A DNA stretch of 64,000 nt from Aldehydirespirator sp963662645 (GCA_963662645.2 OY759762.1:1798001-1862000), one strand, 5' to 3'; numbered from the stretch's first letter, positions 16,446-24,914 are shown. Program-made: numbers and translations. The notes: generated by a model from the sequence alone, not told the origin.

Positions 16446-16883
16446 TCAGCGGCCGGTCGATCCGAAGCCCTGGTCGCCGCGCGTCGACGGATCGAGGCTC
16501 GGCACCTCCACGAGCCGCACCTGCTCGACCGCCATCACGACCAGCTGAGCGATGCGCTCGCCCCGTTCGAGCGCGAAGGGGTGGAGCGGGTCGGTGTTCA
16601 CCAGTATCACCTTGAGCTCGCCCCGGTAGCCGGAATCGATCAAGCCGGGAGTGTTGAGGCAGGTCACGCCGTGTTTGAGCGCGAGCCCGCTGCGAGGGAG
16701 CACGAAGCCGGCGCAGCCCTCGGGCAACGACACGGCCATGCCGGTCGGCACCAGCGCACGGCCCCCGGCCGGCTGGATCGTCGTGGAGATGCGAGCCATC
16801 AGGTCGATGCCGGCGTCGCCGGGCCGGGCATAGCCGGGCAGGGGCAGGTCGGGATCGAGCCTCAGTATGGGAACCTCGAGCAC
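16446..16883 (-). CDS. dut: dUTP diphosphatase
   Basis: Dut hydrolyses dUTP to dUMP, keeping uracil out of DNA and feeding dTMP synthesis. The 145-residue trimeric-type enzyme shows all five motifs: PGDAGIDL, LPRSGLALKHG, the GLIDSGYRGELKV segment holding the catalytic Asp, RIAQLV, and the C-terminal RGDQGFGSTGR loop that closes over the substrate. Its TGA stop lies inside the 5-bp duplication made by the insertion sequence, so the insertion left the protein intact but replaced everything downstream. It is divergent from orn. Confidence 0.95.
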   Translation of the reverse strand: MLEVPILRLDPDLPLPGYARPGDAGIDLMARISTTIQPAGGRALVPTGMAVSLPEGCAGFVLPRSGLALKHGVTCLNTPGLIDSGYRGELKVILVNTDPLHPFALERGERIAQLVVMAVEQVRLVEVPSLDPSTRGDQGFGSTGR

Positions 16884-16892
16884 CGGCCGAGA

Positions 16893-17000
16893 GTAGCTGA
16901 ACCGGCCCCGCGTGCCGGGTCGTTGTCCGCGCTGGTCGAGGCGGTCTCCGCAGCCGACGCGTTCGTAGCTGAACCGGCCTCGCGTGCCGGGTCGTTATCC
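16893..17000. repeat. 36-base direct repeat between dut and orn
   Basis: A 36-base unit starting GTAGCTGAACCGGCC occurs at 16893-16928 and again at 16965-17000 with only two mismatches and a 72-base period. The second copy ends 7 bases before the orn start codon. The whole dut-orn intergenic region is essentially a tandem duplication of the orn upstream region. Confidence 0.85.
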
Positions 17001-17007
17001 TGCCGCG

Positions 17008-17553
17008 GTGCTCGCGTGGATGGACTTGGAGATGACCGGCCTCGATCCCGAAGTCCACTCCATCGTCGAGATTGCCGCCCTGATCACCGACGACAACCTG
17101 GGGTTGGTGGCCAACGGGCCCGGCCTCGTCATCCATCAGCCGGCCGAGGTGCTGGACCGGATGGACGACACAGTGCGGGCCATGCACACCGACAGCGGGC
17201 TGCTGGAGAAGATTGAGGCATCAACCGTGAGCTTGGCCGAGGCCGGTGCATTGGTGCTCGCGTTCCTGCAAGAGCACATCGAGGAACCTCGCACCGTCCC
17301 GCTGTGCGGGAACTCCATCGGCACCGACCGCCGCTTCCTGGCCCGGCACCTCCCGGAGATCGACAACTTCCTGCACTACCGGTCGATCGACGTGTCGACT
17401 GTGAAAGAGCTGGCCCGCCGCTGGCAACCATCGGTGTACGAGAGCGCACCGGCCAAGGCCCGGGGCCACCGGGCCCTCGACGACATACGGGAGAGCCTCG
17501 AGGAGCTGCGCTGGTACCGCCACGCCGGATTCGTCGGCGCCCAGCCCCCATAA
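17008..17553 (+). CDS. orn: oligoribonuclease
   Basis: Orn degrades 2-5-nucleotide RNA fragments (including pGpG) from the 3' end, finishing mRNA turnover. The 181-residue product is a DEDDh exonuclease: WMDLEMTGLDP gives the first Asp/Glu, SIGTDRRFLARHLPE gives the second Asp, and HRALDDIRESLEELRWYR carries the catalytic His and last Asp. The GTG at 17008 gives the canonical N-terminus; an in-frame GTG further upstream would only add a short tail. It ends 5 bases before the metallo-hydrolase start, so the two could be transcribed together. Confidence 0.95.
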   Translation: MLAWMDLEMTGLDPEVHSIVEIAALITDDNLGLVANGPGLVIHQPAEVLDRMDDTVRAMHTDSGLLEKIEASTVSLAEAGALVLAFLQEHIEEPRTVPLCGNSIGTDRRFLARHLPEIDNFLHYRSIDVSTVKELARRWQPSVYESAPAKARGHRALDDIRESLEELRWYRHAGFVGAQPP

Positions 17554-17558
17554 CTTCG

Positions 17559-18656
17559 ATGACCCGGACGACATACACCAGGCAGGAGCAGGAGCCCGCT
17601 TCCTCGGACGTGACCGAGGTGGCGCCGGGGGTGCTGCGGTTGCAGCTGCCCATAAGCATGCCGGGCCTCGGCCATGTCAACTGCTACGCCCTGGTCGACT
17701 CCGACGGCGCCGCACTGGTGGATCCCGGGCTGCCCGGCGACGAGTCCTGGGCCGCGCTGGGCGACCGGCTCCGGCAGGCCGGCATTCCGCTGCGGCGGGT
17801 GCACACCACCGTCGTCACCCACTCCCATCCCGATCACTACGGGGGCAGCCACCAGCTGCGGGAGGAGACCGGCGCCGAACTGCTGACCCACGCCGCCTTC
17901 ACCTCCAGCCCCGCGGCCGACGACGCCAACGCCGACATCGACCTGGAGCTGCTGGAATTGGACCCCGACGCGCTGGTCGGTCTCTGGAAGGCGAAGCTAC
18001 AAGAACGGGGCTGCACCCCCTGGGGTACCCGCCGAGAGGCGCCGCCCGACGAGGCCATCAGGCTCTTCATCCAGACCGACGTCGCAGGCAGCTTGCCCCG
18101 CTTCAGGGTGCCGGAGCCGACCATCCGGGTGGCCGACGGCGACCGCGTGCGACTAGCCGGGCGGGATTGGTTCGCGGTTCACACTCCCGGCCACACCACC
18201 GACCACCTGTGCCTGTGGGATCCGACCGAGGGCGTGCTGCTGTCGGGCGACCACGTGCTGCCGACTATCACTCCCCACATCGCGGGCTCCACCGATCTCG
18301 ACGATCCGCTGGCGGCGTTCTTCGAGTCCCTGGAGCGGGTGGGTGCCTTTGAGGGCGTCAAAGTGTGCCTGCCCGCCCACGGTCATCCCTTCGGTGACCT
18401 GCGGGACCGCACCGCCAGCATCCGCCGCCACCACGGCGAGCGGCTCGACCGGCTCCGGGCGGCGGCAGCCGCACTGGGCCGCGCCCCGGTGGCGGCCTAC
18501 ATGAAGGAGTTGTTCTCCGAGCGGGCCTGGGGCGACATGGCCGCCAGCGAGACCTTCGCGCATCTGGAGCACCTGCGCGTGATCGGCGAGGCCGACAGCA
18601 GCCGCGACGGCAACGGATTGCTGCACTACCGGCTGAGAGCGAGCGCATCTAGGTGA
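17559..18656 (+). CDS. metallo-beta-lactamase-fold hydrolase with C-terminal helical domain
   Basis: The 365-residue product has the zinc-binding set of MBL hydrolases: THSHPDHYGG (HxHxDH), FAVHTPGHTTDHLCLW, LLSGDHVLP and CLPAHGHPF. The C-terminal about 90 residues (RTASIRRHHGERLDRL then ETFAHLEHLRVIGEAD) form the small winged-helix-like tail found in LACTB2-type and hydroxyacylglutathione-hydrolase-like members. A thioester or phosphodiester substrate is possible; no single substrate can be named. The stop codon overlaps the following TlpA-like gene's GTG by 4 bases, so it is part of a run with the thioredoxin-like lipoprotein and CcdA. Confidence 0.85.
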   Translation: MTRTTYTRQEQEPASSDVTEVAPGVLRLQLPISMPGLGHVNCYALVDSDGAALVDPGLPGDESWAALGDRLRQAGIPLRRVHTTVVTHSHPDHYGGSHQLREETGAELLTHAAFTSSPAADDANADIDLELLELDPDALVGLWKAKLQERGCTPWGTRREAPPDEAIRLFIQTDVAGSLPRFRVPEPTIRVADGDRVRLAGRDWFAVHTPGHTTDHLCLWDPTEGVLLSGDHVLPTITPHIAGSTDLDDPLAAFFESLERVGAFEGVKVCLPAHGHPFGDLRDRTASIRRHHGERLDRLRAAAAALGRAPVAAYMKELFSERAWGDMAASETFAHLEHLRVIGEADSSRDGNGLLHYRLRASASR

Positions 18657-19222
18657 GAGCTTGGCGCGCGGCCGCAGTTCTGGCCGTGACTGCGGCCGCC
18701 TGCACGGGCGGCGCCGACGAGGAGGTCCCCAAGATCGTGCTGAGCCAGGACAGCCCGAGCTTCGTCGCGGAGACCGACATCTCGCCCGAGGTTCCCGACG
18801 ACACGAACGTGTCCGACCTCACCTTCGACCTCTTCGACGGCGGCACCGGCACCCTCGCCGACTACGCAGGCCAACCGCTGGTGGTGAACTTCTTCGCGTC
18901 GTGGTGCCCGCCCTGCGTGAGGGAGATGCCGGAGTTCCAGGAAGTCTTCGAGAGACTCGACGGTCAGGTGGCATTCCTCGGGCTCTCGCAGGACCAGTCC
19001 GCCCAAGACGCCCTCGACCTGGTGGAAACCACCGGCGTAACCTACGACGTGGGCTGGGACCTCGACCTCGAGGTCTACAAGACGACCGGAAGCATCGCCA
19101 TGCCCACCACCGTGTTTGTGTCGCCCTCCGGCGAGTTGCTCGACATCTTTGCCGGCGTGCTCGACACCGAGTCACTGGCCGAGCGCATCGAGAATGCACT
19201 CGGCGTAACGGTCGGGGCGTAG
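18653..19222 (+). CDS. TlpA-like thioredoxin-fold lipoprotein
   Basis: The 189-residue protein has an N-terminal signal ending in a lipobox (VTAAAC, Cys at about residue 20), a short linker, and a thioredoxin domain with the redox motif FFASWCPPCVREMPEF. The cis-proline loop is IAMPTTVFV. It would be a membrane-anchored, outward-facing thiol-disulfide reductant, receiving electrons from the CcdA protein encoded next and delivering them to apocytochrome c or other exported thiols. GTG start overlaps the previous stop. The last bases of the gene are duplicated just downstream. Confidence 0.9.
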   Translation: MRAWRAAAVLAVTAAACTGGADEEVPKIVLSQDSPSFVAETDISPEVPDDTNVSDLTFDLFDGGTGTLADYAGQPLVVNFFASWCPPCVREMPEFQEVFERLDGQVAFLGLSQDQSAQDALDLVETTGVTYDVGWDLDLEVYKTTGSIAMPTTVFVSPSGELLDIFAGVLDTESLAERIENALGVTVGA

Positions 19223-19260
19223 ATCCATGAACCTCCACTTGGTGGTCGGGGCGTAGATCC
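19210..19260 (+). repeat. 34-base tandem duplication of the tlpA/ccdA junction
   Basis: The 17-base segment GGTCGGGGCGTAGATCC containing the tlpA-like gene's stop codon occurs at 19210-19226 and again at 19244-19260, directly before the GTG of ccdA. The simplest reading is that one copy of the junction was duplicated: the first copy ends the upstream gene and the second leads into the downstream gene. Confidence 0.9.
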
Positions 19261-20403
19261 GTGGACTGGGCCACCCTCGCCTACCCCTTCTCGCTGGGGC
19301 TGGTGGCAGCATTCAACCCGTGCGGCTTCGCCCTGCTGCCCGCCTACCTGGGCTACTTCATCGGCGTGGAGCAGTCCGGAGAACAGCCGACCTCGGGCGC
19401 GAAGGCGCTGGGCGCGATGTTGCGGGCCATGGCGGTGGCGCTGACACTCACCGCCGGCTTCGTTGTCGTTTTCGGCACGTTCGGTGCGCTGTTCGAGACC
19501 GTGCTCAGCCAGGGCACCGTGCTCGACCGCATCGGCTACGTAACCATCGCCATCGGCGTGATCATGGCCCTGTTGGGCGTGTGGCTGTTGATCGGGCGGG
19601 CCATCAACCTGCGGCTGCCGAAGATGAACCGGGGCACCGGCAGCCGGAGCCTGGGATCGGTTCTCATGTTCGGTGTCAGCTACGCGGTTGTGTCGCTGTC
19701 ATGCACGATCGGCCTGTTCATCGCGGCGGTGGCGGCCAGCTTCTCAACCGACGGCGTGGCCAACGGCACCGCCAACTTCATTGCCTACGGCGTCGGGATG
19801 GGCGCGGTCATCACGTTCCTGACCCTGGCATTGGCCCTGGCCCGCACCAGCGTGGTCGGGGCCATGCGCCGGATGTTCCGCTGGATCAATCCGATCTCCG
19901 GCCTGGTGCTGATCGCGTCGGGGGTCTACGTCGCCAACTACGGCTGGTGGGAGCTGCAGGTCATCGACGATCCGCGGGCCAGCAACGTCCTGGTCGAGAA
20001 GTTCACCGAGTTCCAGGCGGCGGTGAGCAACTGGATCGACCACGCCACCGCCGAGCGCATCGGCGTGCTGTGCGCCCTGGGCGTTCTCGGCGTGCTAGTG
20101 ATGGGCTGGCGTCAGGGCGCGACCAGCGTGCTGATGCGCCGCACGGTGACCGCCGCCTATGCGGCCCTGTACCTGCTGGTGGAGTTCTACTTCAACCAGG
20201 GCGACTTCTTGGTCCTGCCGGTGCTTCGCTTCGCGGCGGGCTGGCCGCAGCGGGTCGGCCACTGGTTCACCGATCCGGCCCGTTTCGGAGTCCCGCTGGA
20301 GATCCTGTTCACTGCTCTGGTGGCATGGATCGCATGGCGGGTCGTGAAACATGTCCGGCACCGGGCGCGTCCAGCGCCGACTGCGTTCAGCCCACCGCGT
20401 TGA
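19261..20403 (+). CDS. ccdA: CcdA/DsbD-type cytochrome c biogenesis membrane protein
   Basis: The 380-residue protein has at least eight hydrophobic helices. Two redox-active cysteines sit in the family positions, FNPCGFALLPAYL in the first helix and SLSCTIGLFI in the fourth. CcdA passes electrons from cytoplasmic thioredoxin across the membrane to TlpA/ResA-type thioredoxins, here the lipoprotein encoded immediately upstream. It carries about 130 extra C-terminal residues with further helices beyond the usual six-helix CcdA core. The start is GTG. The stop overlaps the TTG start of the next gene by 4 bases. Confidence 0.9.
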   Translation: MDWATLAYPFSLGLVAAFNPCGFALLPAYLGYFIGVEQSGEQPTSGAKALGAMLRAMAVALTLTAGFVVVFGTFGALFETVLSQGTVLDRIGYVTIAIGVIMALLGVWLLIGRAINLRLPKMNRGTGSRSLGSVLMFGVSYAVVSLSCTIGLFIAAVAASFSTDGVANGTANFIAYGVGMGAVITFLTLALALARTSVVGAMRRMFRWINPISGLVLIASGVYVANYGWWELQVIDDPRASNVLVEKFTEFQAAVSNWIDHATAERIGVLCALGVLGVLVMGWRQGATSVLMRRTVTAAYAALYLLVEFYFNQGDFLVLPVLRFAAGWPQRVGHWFTDPARFGVPLEILFTALVAWIAWRVVKHVRHRARPAPTAFSPPR

Positions 20404-21026
20404 ACGGGGGTTTCTCCGCCCTGCTCGCCCACCCGGGCGTGGACGAGGTGTGCGAGTTGCGCAGCGGGTTCGGGCTGATGGCGTTCCACGGCGGCAACCT
20501 GGAGCGCACCACCGACGTGATCGCCCAGGAGGTCGCCCGACGCAGCGGGGCCTCCCTGTACGCCGTGATCCAGCACGCCCCGCTGCGAGAGCACGTGCCC
20601 TCCATCACCATCCGGCCCGAGCATTCGGCGCGGCTCCAGCAATTCCTCGACCATGTCCACACGGTGATCGCCGTACACGGCTACGGCCGCGAGACCCAGT
20701 TCTGGAACGTGCTGCTGGGTGGCCGCAACCGAGCGCTGGCCACCCACTTGGCCAAGCACCTGCGGGCCGCTCTTCCAGACGCCTTCGGAGTAATTGACGA
20801 CCTCTCCGAGATCCCACGCGGGCTGAGAGGCCTGCACGAGGACAACCCGGTGAACCTGCCCTCCAACGCCGGCGTCCAGTTGGAGCTTCCCCCCACCATC
20901 CGCTGGAACAAGGAGGCCCGCAACTGGTCCGACCACGAGGGCACGCCCCGGGCACCCCAGGTCAGCATCCTGATCGACGCGCTGGTCGACGCTGTCGACT
21001 CCTGGCCCGCCCTGTCTGGGAGTTAG
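20400..21026 (+). CDS. poly-gamma-glutamate-hydrolase-like zinc peptidase
   Basis: The 208-residue product resembles phage/bacterial PghP-type poly-gamma-glutamate hydrolases: MAFHGGNLERTTDVIAQEVA carries the HGGxxE zinc motif and TVIAVHGYGRE plus LLGGRNRALATHL match the following conserved strands. These are zinc carboxypeptidase-fold enzymes that cut gamma-linked glutamate polymers. No signal peptide is seen, so a cytosolic role on gamma-glutamyl compounds (for example polyglutamylated cofactors) is possible. TTG at 20400 was chosen because it forms a TTGA overlap with the ccdA stop. The gene end overlaps the convergent pdxH stop by 4 bases. Confidence 0.78.
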   Translation: MNGGFSALLAHPGVDEVCELRSGFGLMAFHGGNLERTTDVIAQEVARRSGASLYAVIQHAPLREHVPSITIRPEHSARLQQFLDHVHTVIAVHGYGRETQFWNVLLGGRNRALATHLAKHLRAALPDAFGVIDDLSEIPRGLRGLHEDNPVNLPSNAGVQLELPPTIRWNKEARNWSDHEGTPRAPQVSILIDALVDAVDSWPALSGS

Positions 21027-21673
21027 GGGGCTAGGCGCTCGATCACCCAGCCCGCGTGCGACTCGGAGTCCGACCGCCGGTAGCGCAGGCGGTCGTGCAG
21101 GCGGCTGCGCCGGCCCTGCCAGAACTCAACGGTGTGGGGCCGCACCAGGTAGCCGCCCCAATGCGGGGGCCTCGTAACAGCCTCGTCTGCGGCGAAGCGA
21201 GCCTCCGTCTCGGCCGTGAGGCGCTCCAGCTCGGCCCGGTCGGCGATCAACTGCGACTGCGGCGAAGCGCTCGCCGCGATCTGGGCACCCCGGGGCCGCG
21301 ACGCGAAGTAGGCGTCACTCTCGTCGTCGGGCAGGTGCTCGACCGTGCCCACCACCCGCACCTGGCGCTCCACGGGATGCCACAGGAAGCACAGCGCGGC
21401 CCGGCCGGAGGTCTCCAGGTCCAGCCCCTTGGCTGAACGGCGGTTGGTGTGGAACACGAAGCCCCGCTCATCCAGCCCCTTCAACAGCACAGCCCGAGCC
21501 GAGGGCCAGCCCTCGGCATCGGTGGTGGCCAGGATCACCGCGTTGGCGTCGTAGGGCCTCGCCGATAGCCACTCATCGAACCAGCGCCTGAACTGGACGA
21601 TGGGATCGTCGACGACATCGGCCTCGCTAAGCCCCACTTCGGAGTAGCGCTCGCGCATCCGGGCCAGGTCCAC
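21023..21673 (-). CDS. pdxH: pyridoxamine 5'-phosphate oxidase
   Basis: PdxH oxidises pyridoxamine/pyridoxine phosphate to pyridoxal phosphate using FMN and oxygen. The 216-residue sequence has the expected blocks: ANAVILATTDAEGWPSARAV, FHTNRRSAKGLDLE (FMN phosphate contacts), ALCFLWHPVERQVRV, ASPQSQ, PHWGGYLVRP and the C-terminal signature FWQGRRSRLHDRLRY, ending with WVIERLAP. Length is normal. PLP-dependent KamA lies nearby but on the other strand with its own promoter. Confidence 0.95.
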   Translation of the reverse strand: MDLARMRERYSEVGLSEADVVDDPIVQFRRWFDEWLSARPYDANAVILATTDAEGWPSARAVLLKGLDERGFVFHTNRRSAKGLDLETSGRAALCFLWHPVERQVRVVGTVEHLPDDESDAYFASRPRGAQIAASASPQSQLIADRAELERLTAETEARFAADEAVTRPPHWGGYLVRPHTVEFWQGRRSRLHDRLRYRRSDSESHAGWVIERLAP

Positions 21674-21721
21674 GCCCCGACTCTACGGGTAGGCCGGGTC
21701 CTCCGGCCTCGCCGAAGCCGT

Positions 21722-23005
21722 CTACGCGCCGATGGTGGTGACACCGCCCATGTAGGCCTGCAGCGCCTCGGGGACGGCCACTGAGCCGTCAGGCTGGCGG
21801 TACGTCTCGACCAGCGCGGCCCACACCCGGGGCACGGCCAGCCCCGACCCGTTGAGGCTGTGCGCCATCTTGGTGCGCCCCCCAGACGCCGGGCGGTAGC
21901 GGATGTCGGCTCTCCGGGTCTGGTAGTCGCGGCACCACGACACGCTCGAAACCTCCAGCCACCGGTCCGAGCCGGGCGCATAGGCCTCGATGTCGAACGT
22001 GCGGGCCGAGGCATCGCCCAGATCGGCGGCGCACAGGTCGAGCACCCGATGGGCCAGTCCGAGATCGGCGATGGCCCTCTCGGCCCGGTCGAGGATCTCA
22101 GCGTGGATGTCGGCAGCCTGCGCGGGCGTGCAGAACCCGTAGAGCTCCACCTTGTCGAACTCATGGACGCGCAGCAGCCCACGGGTCTCTCGTCCGGCAG
22201 ACCCCGCCTCGCGTCGGAAGCAGGACGTGTGGCCCATCAACCTCACCGGCAACGTTTCCTCGTCGACGATCTCGCCGGACAGCAGCGACGTCAGCGGCAC
22301 CTCGGCGGTGGGAATGGCCCACAGCCCGTCGCGCTCGAGATGGTAGGCATCGTCGGAGAACTTGGGCAGATGGCCGGTGCTGGTCATGGTCTCGGTGCGC
22401 ACCAGCGTGGGCGGCCGGATCTCCTCGTACAGGTCGCGGTTGCGGTCCAGCCCGTAGTCGATCAGGGCCCGCACCAGCCTGGCTCCGAGCCCGCGGTACA
22501 TGGCGAACATCGCACCCGACATGCGCACCGCCCGATCGATGTCGAGGATGCCAAGCTCGGTGCCGATGTCCCAGTGCGGCACCCGCTGATGGTCGCCGTA
22601 GGAGCCCGGGTCGTAGCCGACGGTGCGCGCCACGACGTTGTCGTCGGGACCCGCCCCGTCGGGACAGTCGTCCGCGGGCATGTTGGGCACGAACAGCAGG
22701 ATCCGGCGGATCCACTCCGAGAGCTGGTCGGCCTCGGCGGAGAGCTCGTCGATGCGGGCGCCGAGCTCGCGGCTGCGAGCCCGCAACTCCTCAGCCTCGT
22801 CGGCTCGCCCATCGCGGAACAGCGCGCCGACCTCGGCGGAGATGCGCTTCACCTCGGCTCGCAATTCGTCGGCCTCGCTGACCACACTTCGGCGGCGCTC
22901 GTCGTGTTTGACGACCTGATCGAGAGGCTCCGTGGGCTCGCCACGACGGGCGACCGCGGCCTTGACGGTGTCGGGCTCGGTCCTCAGCAGGCGCAGGTCC
23001 AGCAC
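21722..23005 (-). CDS. serS: seryl-tRNA synthetase
   Basis: SerS charges tRNA-Ser. The 427-residue class II synthetase begins MLDLRLLRTEPDTVKAAVARR, followed by the long antiparallel coiled-coil arm (residues about 30-105). Motif 2 is in TSCFRREAGSAGRETRGLLR and motif 3 near the C-terminus (ALVETYRQPDGSVAVPEALQ). The upstream region shared with kamA contains three imperfect repeats. Confidence 0.96.
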   Translation of the reverse strand: MLDLRLLRTEPDTVKAAVARRGEPTEPLDQVVKHDERRRSVVSEADELRAEVKRISAEVGALFRDGRADEAEELRARSRELGARIDELSAEADQLSEWIRRILLFVPNMPADDCPDGAGPDDNVVARTVGYDPGSYGDHQRVPHWDIGTELGILDIDRAVRMSGAMFAMYRGLGARLVRALIDYGLDRNRDLYEEIRPPTLVRTETMTSTGHLPKFSDDAYHLERDGLWAIPTAEVPLTSLLSGEIVDEETLPVRLMGHTSCFRREAGSAGRETRGLLRVHEFDKVELYGFCTPAQAADIHAEILDRAERAIADLGLAHRVLDLCAADLGDASARTFDIEAYAPGSDRWLEVSSVSWCRDYQTRRADIRYRPASGGRTKMAHSLNGSGLAVPRVWAALVETYRQPDGSVAVPEALQAYMGGVTTIGA

Positions 23006-23033
23006 GCCGCAGACGGTACCGGCTCAACTCCTT

Positions 23034-23203
23034 CGCGAGAACTTCACCCGCGTTGCCCGGCCAGGACATCCACGGCAACAAGGTCCGCGCCGCCGGGTTC
23101 AGCTCCCGCGCGAGAACCTCGCCTGGCGTTGTCAATTCGTATCGAGGGTTCACGGTACGTCTCAGACCTGCTATAATGGTTACGAGAACTTCACCCGGCG
23201 TTT
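23034..23203. repeat. three imperfect 22-base repeats with about 75-base period between serS and kamA
   Basis: Copies of CGCGAGAACTTCACCCGCG-like sequence lie at 23034-23055, 23109-23131 and 23183-23203, spaced 75 and 74 bases apart. Similarity extends about 14 bases further upstream in the first two. The third copy begins just after the kamA -10 box, at the expected transcription start. They could be operators or remains of a tandem duplication. Confidence 0.7.
23149..23177 (+). promoter_or_regulatory. sigma-70-type promoter for the kamA-family gene
   Basis: TTCACG (-35) and a perfect TATAAT (-10) at 23172-23177 are separated by exactly 17 bases. Such a clean box is rare in this GC-rich window. 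Transcription would start near 23184, giving a leader of about 180 bases before the ATG at 23367. The leader contains the perfect palindrome GGCCTCCGGAGGCC and other GC-rich pairings. I could not match it to a known riboswitch. Confidence 0.65.
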
Positions 23204-23366
23204 GTCTGTTCGCAAAGCCGTGGTTTTGCACACCTGTGGAAGACCTGCCATGATGGCGAGTCCCCGATAGGCGCCAACAACGGACCGACGCCCGCGGCCT
23301 GGCCTCCGGAGGCCGGCTCGCTAGGTGGACGGTCTCGGTACCAGCTAGAGGGACATTGAGAGAGAT

Positions 23367-24914
23367 ATGACAAGCACAAACCAGAACAAGATCCGCCGAC
23401 CAAAGTACGAACCCACCGCCCGGGAGCGATTAGTCCTCGATCAGGTCGAGAACCCCCGCTACGACCGGCAGATCGTCAACGGCCTCGACCCGTTCATCGA
23501 CGAGGGCGCGCCCGCCGACATGGAGGGCTTCTACACCCAGGAGGAGCTGGCTGAACTGGGGAAGCTCCGCGGCACCGACCGCGACGTCGAGGCCCGGATG
23601 CCGGTGAAGATAACCCGCCACTACTTCGAGATGGCCAAGGCCAGCCCGGCGCTGCAGACGCTCGTCAAGGCCTCCGCCGACGAGACGGCCAACCTCGAGG
23701 GCGACGAGGACCCCGCCGGCCAGCTCGACTACAGCCCTGTCGAGGGCCTTCTCCACAAGTACGAGATGGCCCTGCTGTACGTGATATCCACCTGCTCGGC
23801 CCACTGCCGGTTCTGCTATCGCGAGGAGCTGATAGCCCGCAAGGACATCGCCAGGGCCGACGGCACCGTCAAGAAGAAAGGCCTCGCCCAGCTCAAGGAA
23901 GTGACCGACTACATCAGGGCCCACAACGCCGCAGTCGAGGCCAACGGGGGCGAGCACCCCGAGACCGGCCGGCCCAAGCTGCGCGAGATCCTGCTCTCGG
24001 GCGGCGATCCGATGGTGCTGCCCAACTCCAAGCTGGCCGGCTGGTTCACCGCGCTGGCCGAGGCCGGGGCGGAGGTGATCAGAGTGGGCACAAAGGAGCT
24101 GGCCTTCCATCCCGACCGCTTCGACGACGCGTTCATGTCGATGCTCGACCGGTTCCACGAGGTCTACCCGGACGTGGCCCTCCGTCTGATGGTCCACTTC
24201 AACCATCCCGACGAGCTGCTGACCAAGGCAAGCGACGGAAGCTACGTCAAGAGCGAGCACGGCCAGTACCAGTGGCACCCCCGCGTCAAGCGGGCCGTGG
24301 AGGCGGTCACCTCCAGGGGCTGGATCTGCGTCGAGAACCAGTCGCCGATCATCCGGGGCGTCAACGACGATCCCGACGCCCTCAGGATCCTGCAGCGGAC
24401 TCTCAAGGCGGCCCGCATCGAGAACCACTACTTCTTCGGCGGGCGCAACATCGTCGCCTACAAGGCGTTCAACGTGCCTGTCGAGACCGCCTGGCGCATC
24501 CTCAACGAGTCCCAGCAGGGACTCTCGGGGGTGGAGGCCCACGCCCGGCTCACCCTGGTGCACTTCAAGGGCAAGACCGAGGTGGCCACGGTCACCGACG
24601 AGCCGATCCCGGGCGTGCCCGGCGCTGAGAACGGCGTGGTGGTGTTCAAGGTGCTCCGCAGCCCGGCCGATGCAGGCGACCGGGGCAAGACGGCCATCGT
24701 CGGGCGCAACCCCGAGGCGCTGTGGTTCGACGACTACGACGACAGGGTCATCATCGACGAGGCCGGCCTGTTCAACTTCCAGAGGCCCCAACGGGTGCGG
24801 ATACCCGTCGCCCGGGAGAGCTCAACCGCCGCGGGCACTCGCCGCACGCCGGCACAGCGCCACCGCGACGAGGAGCTCCACAAGCACCGCACCGCGCCCG
24901 CGTCCAGCACCTAG
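23367..24914 (+). CDS. KamA-family radical-SAM aminomutase
   Basis: The 515-residue product is a lysine-2,3-aminomutase-family radical-SAM enzyme. The cluster motif is CSAHCRFCYREE at about residues 142-153 (CxxxCxxC), and EILLSGGDPMVLPNSKL is the SAM-binding GGD segment. NHYFFGGRNIVAYKAFNVPV aligns with the region of KamA that holds PLP. Family members move an amino group between C2 and C3 of lysine or glutamate to make beta-amino acids, used as osmolytes or building blocks. At 515 residues it is about 100 longer than clostridial KamA, with extra residues at both ends. No acetyltransferase such as AblB lies beside it, so the product's use is unclear. Confidence 0.88.
   Translation: MTSTNQNKIRRPKYEPTARERLVLDQVENPRYDRQIVNGLDPFIDEGAPADMEGFYTQEELAELGKLRGTDRDVEARMPVKITRHYFEMAKASPALQTLVKASADETANLEGDEDPAGQLDYSPVEGLLHKYEMALLYVISTCSAHCRFCYREELIARKDIARADGTVKKKGLAQLKEVTDYIRAHNAAVEANGGEHPETGRPKLREILLSGGDPMVLPNSKLAGWFTALAEAGAEVIRVGTKELAFHPDRFDDAFMSMLDRFHEVYPDVALRLMVHFNHPDELLTKASDGSYVKSEHGQYQWHPRVKRAVEAVTSRGWICVENQSPIIRGVNDDPDALRILQRTLKAARIENHYFFGGRNIVAYKAFNVPVETAWRILNESQQGLSGVEAHARLTLVHFKGKTEVATVTDEPIPGVPGAENGVVVFKVLRSPADAGDRGKTAIVGRNPEALWFDDYDDRVIIDEAGLFNFQRPQRVRIPVARESSTAAGTRRTPAQRHRDEELHKHRTAPASST

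Noticed and set aside
16984..17008. Upstream GTG as orn start
   Set aside because: It would add a short tail derived from the duplicated upstream repeat; GTG 17008 gives the conserved N-terminus.
22791..23231. Minus-strand frame with three PGEVLARELNP-like peptides resembling the start of HigA antitoxins
   Set aside because: The resemblance arises from the three 22-base DNA repeats upstream of serS; there is no helix-turn-helix or toxin partner, and the frame runs into serS in another phase.
23184..23366. Known riboswitch in the kamA leader
   Set aside because: I could not match conserved motifs of lysine, SAM, cobalamin or glycine riboswitches; only unassigned hairpins are visible.
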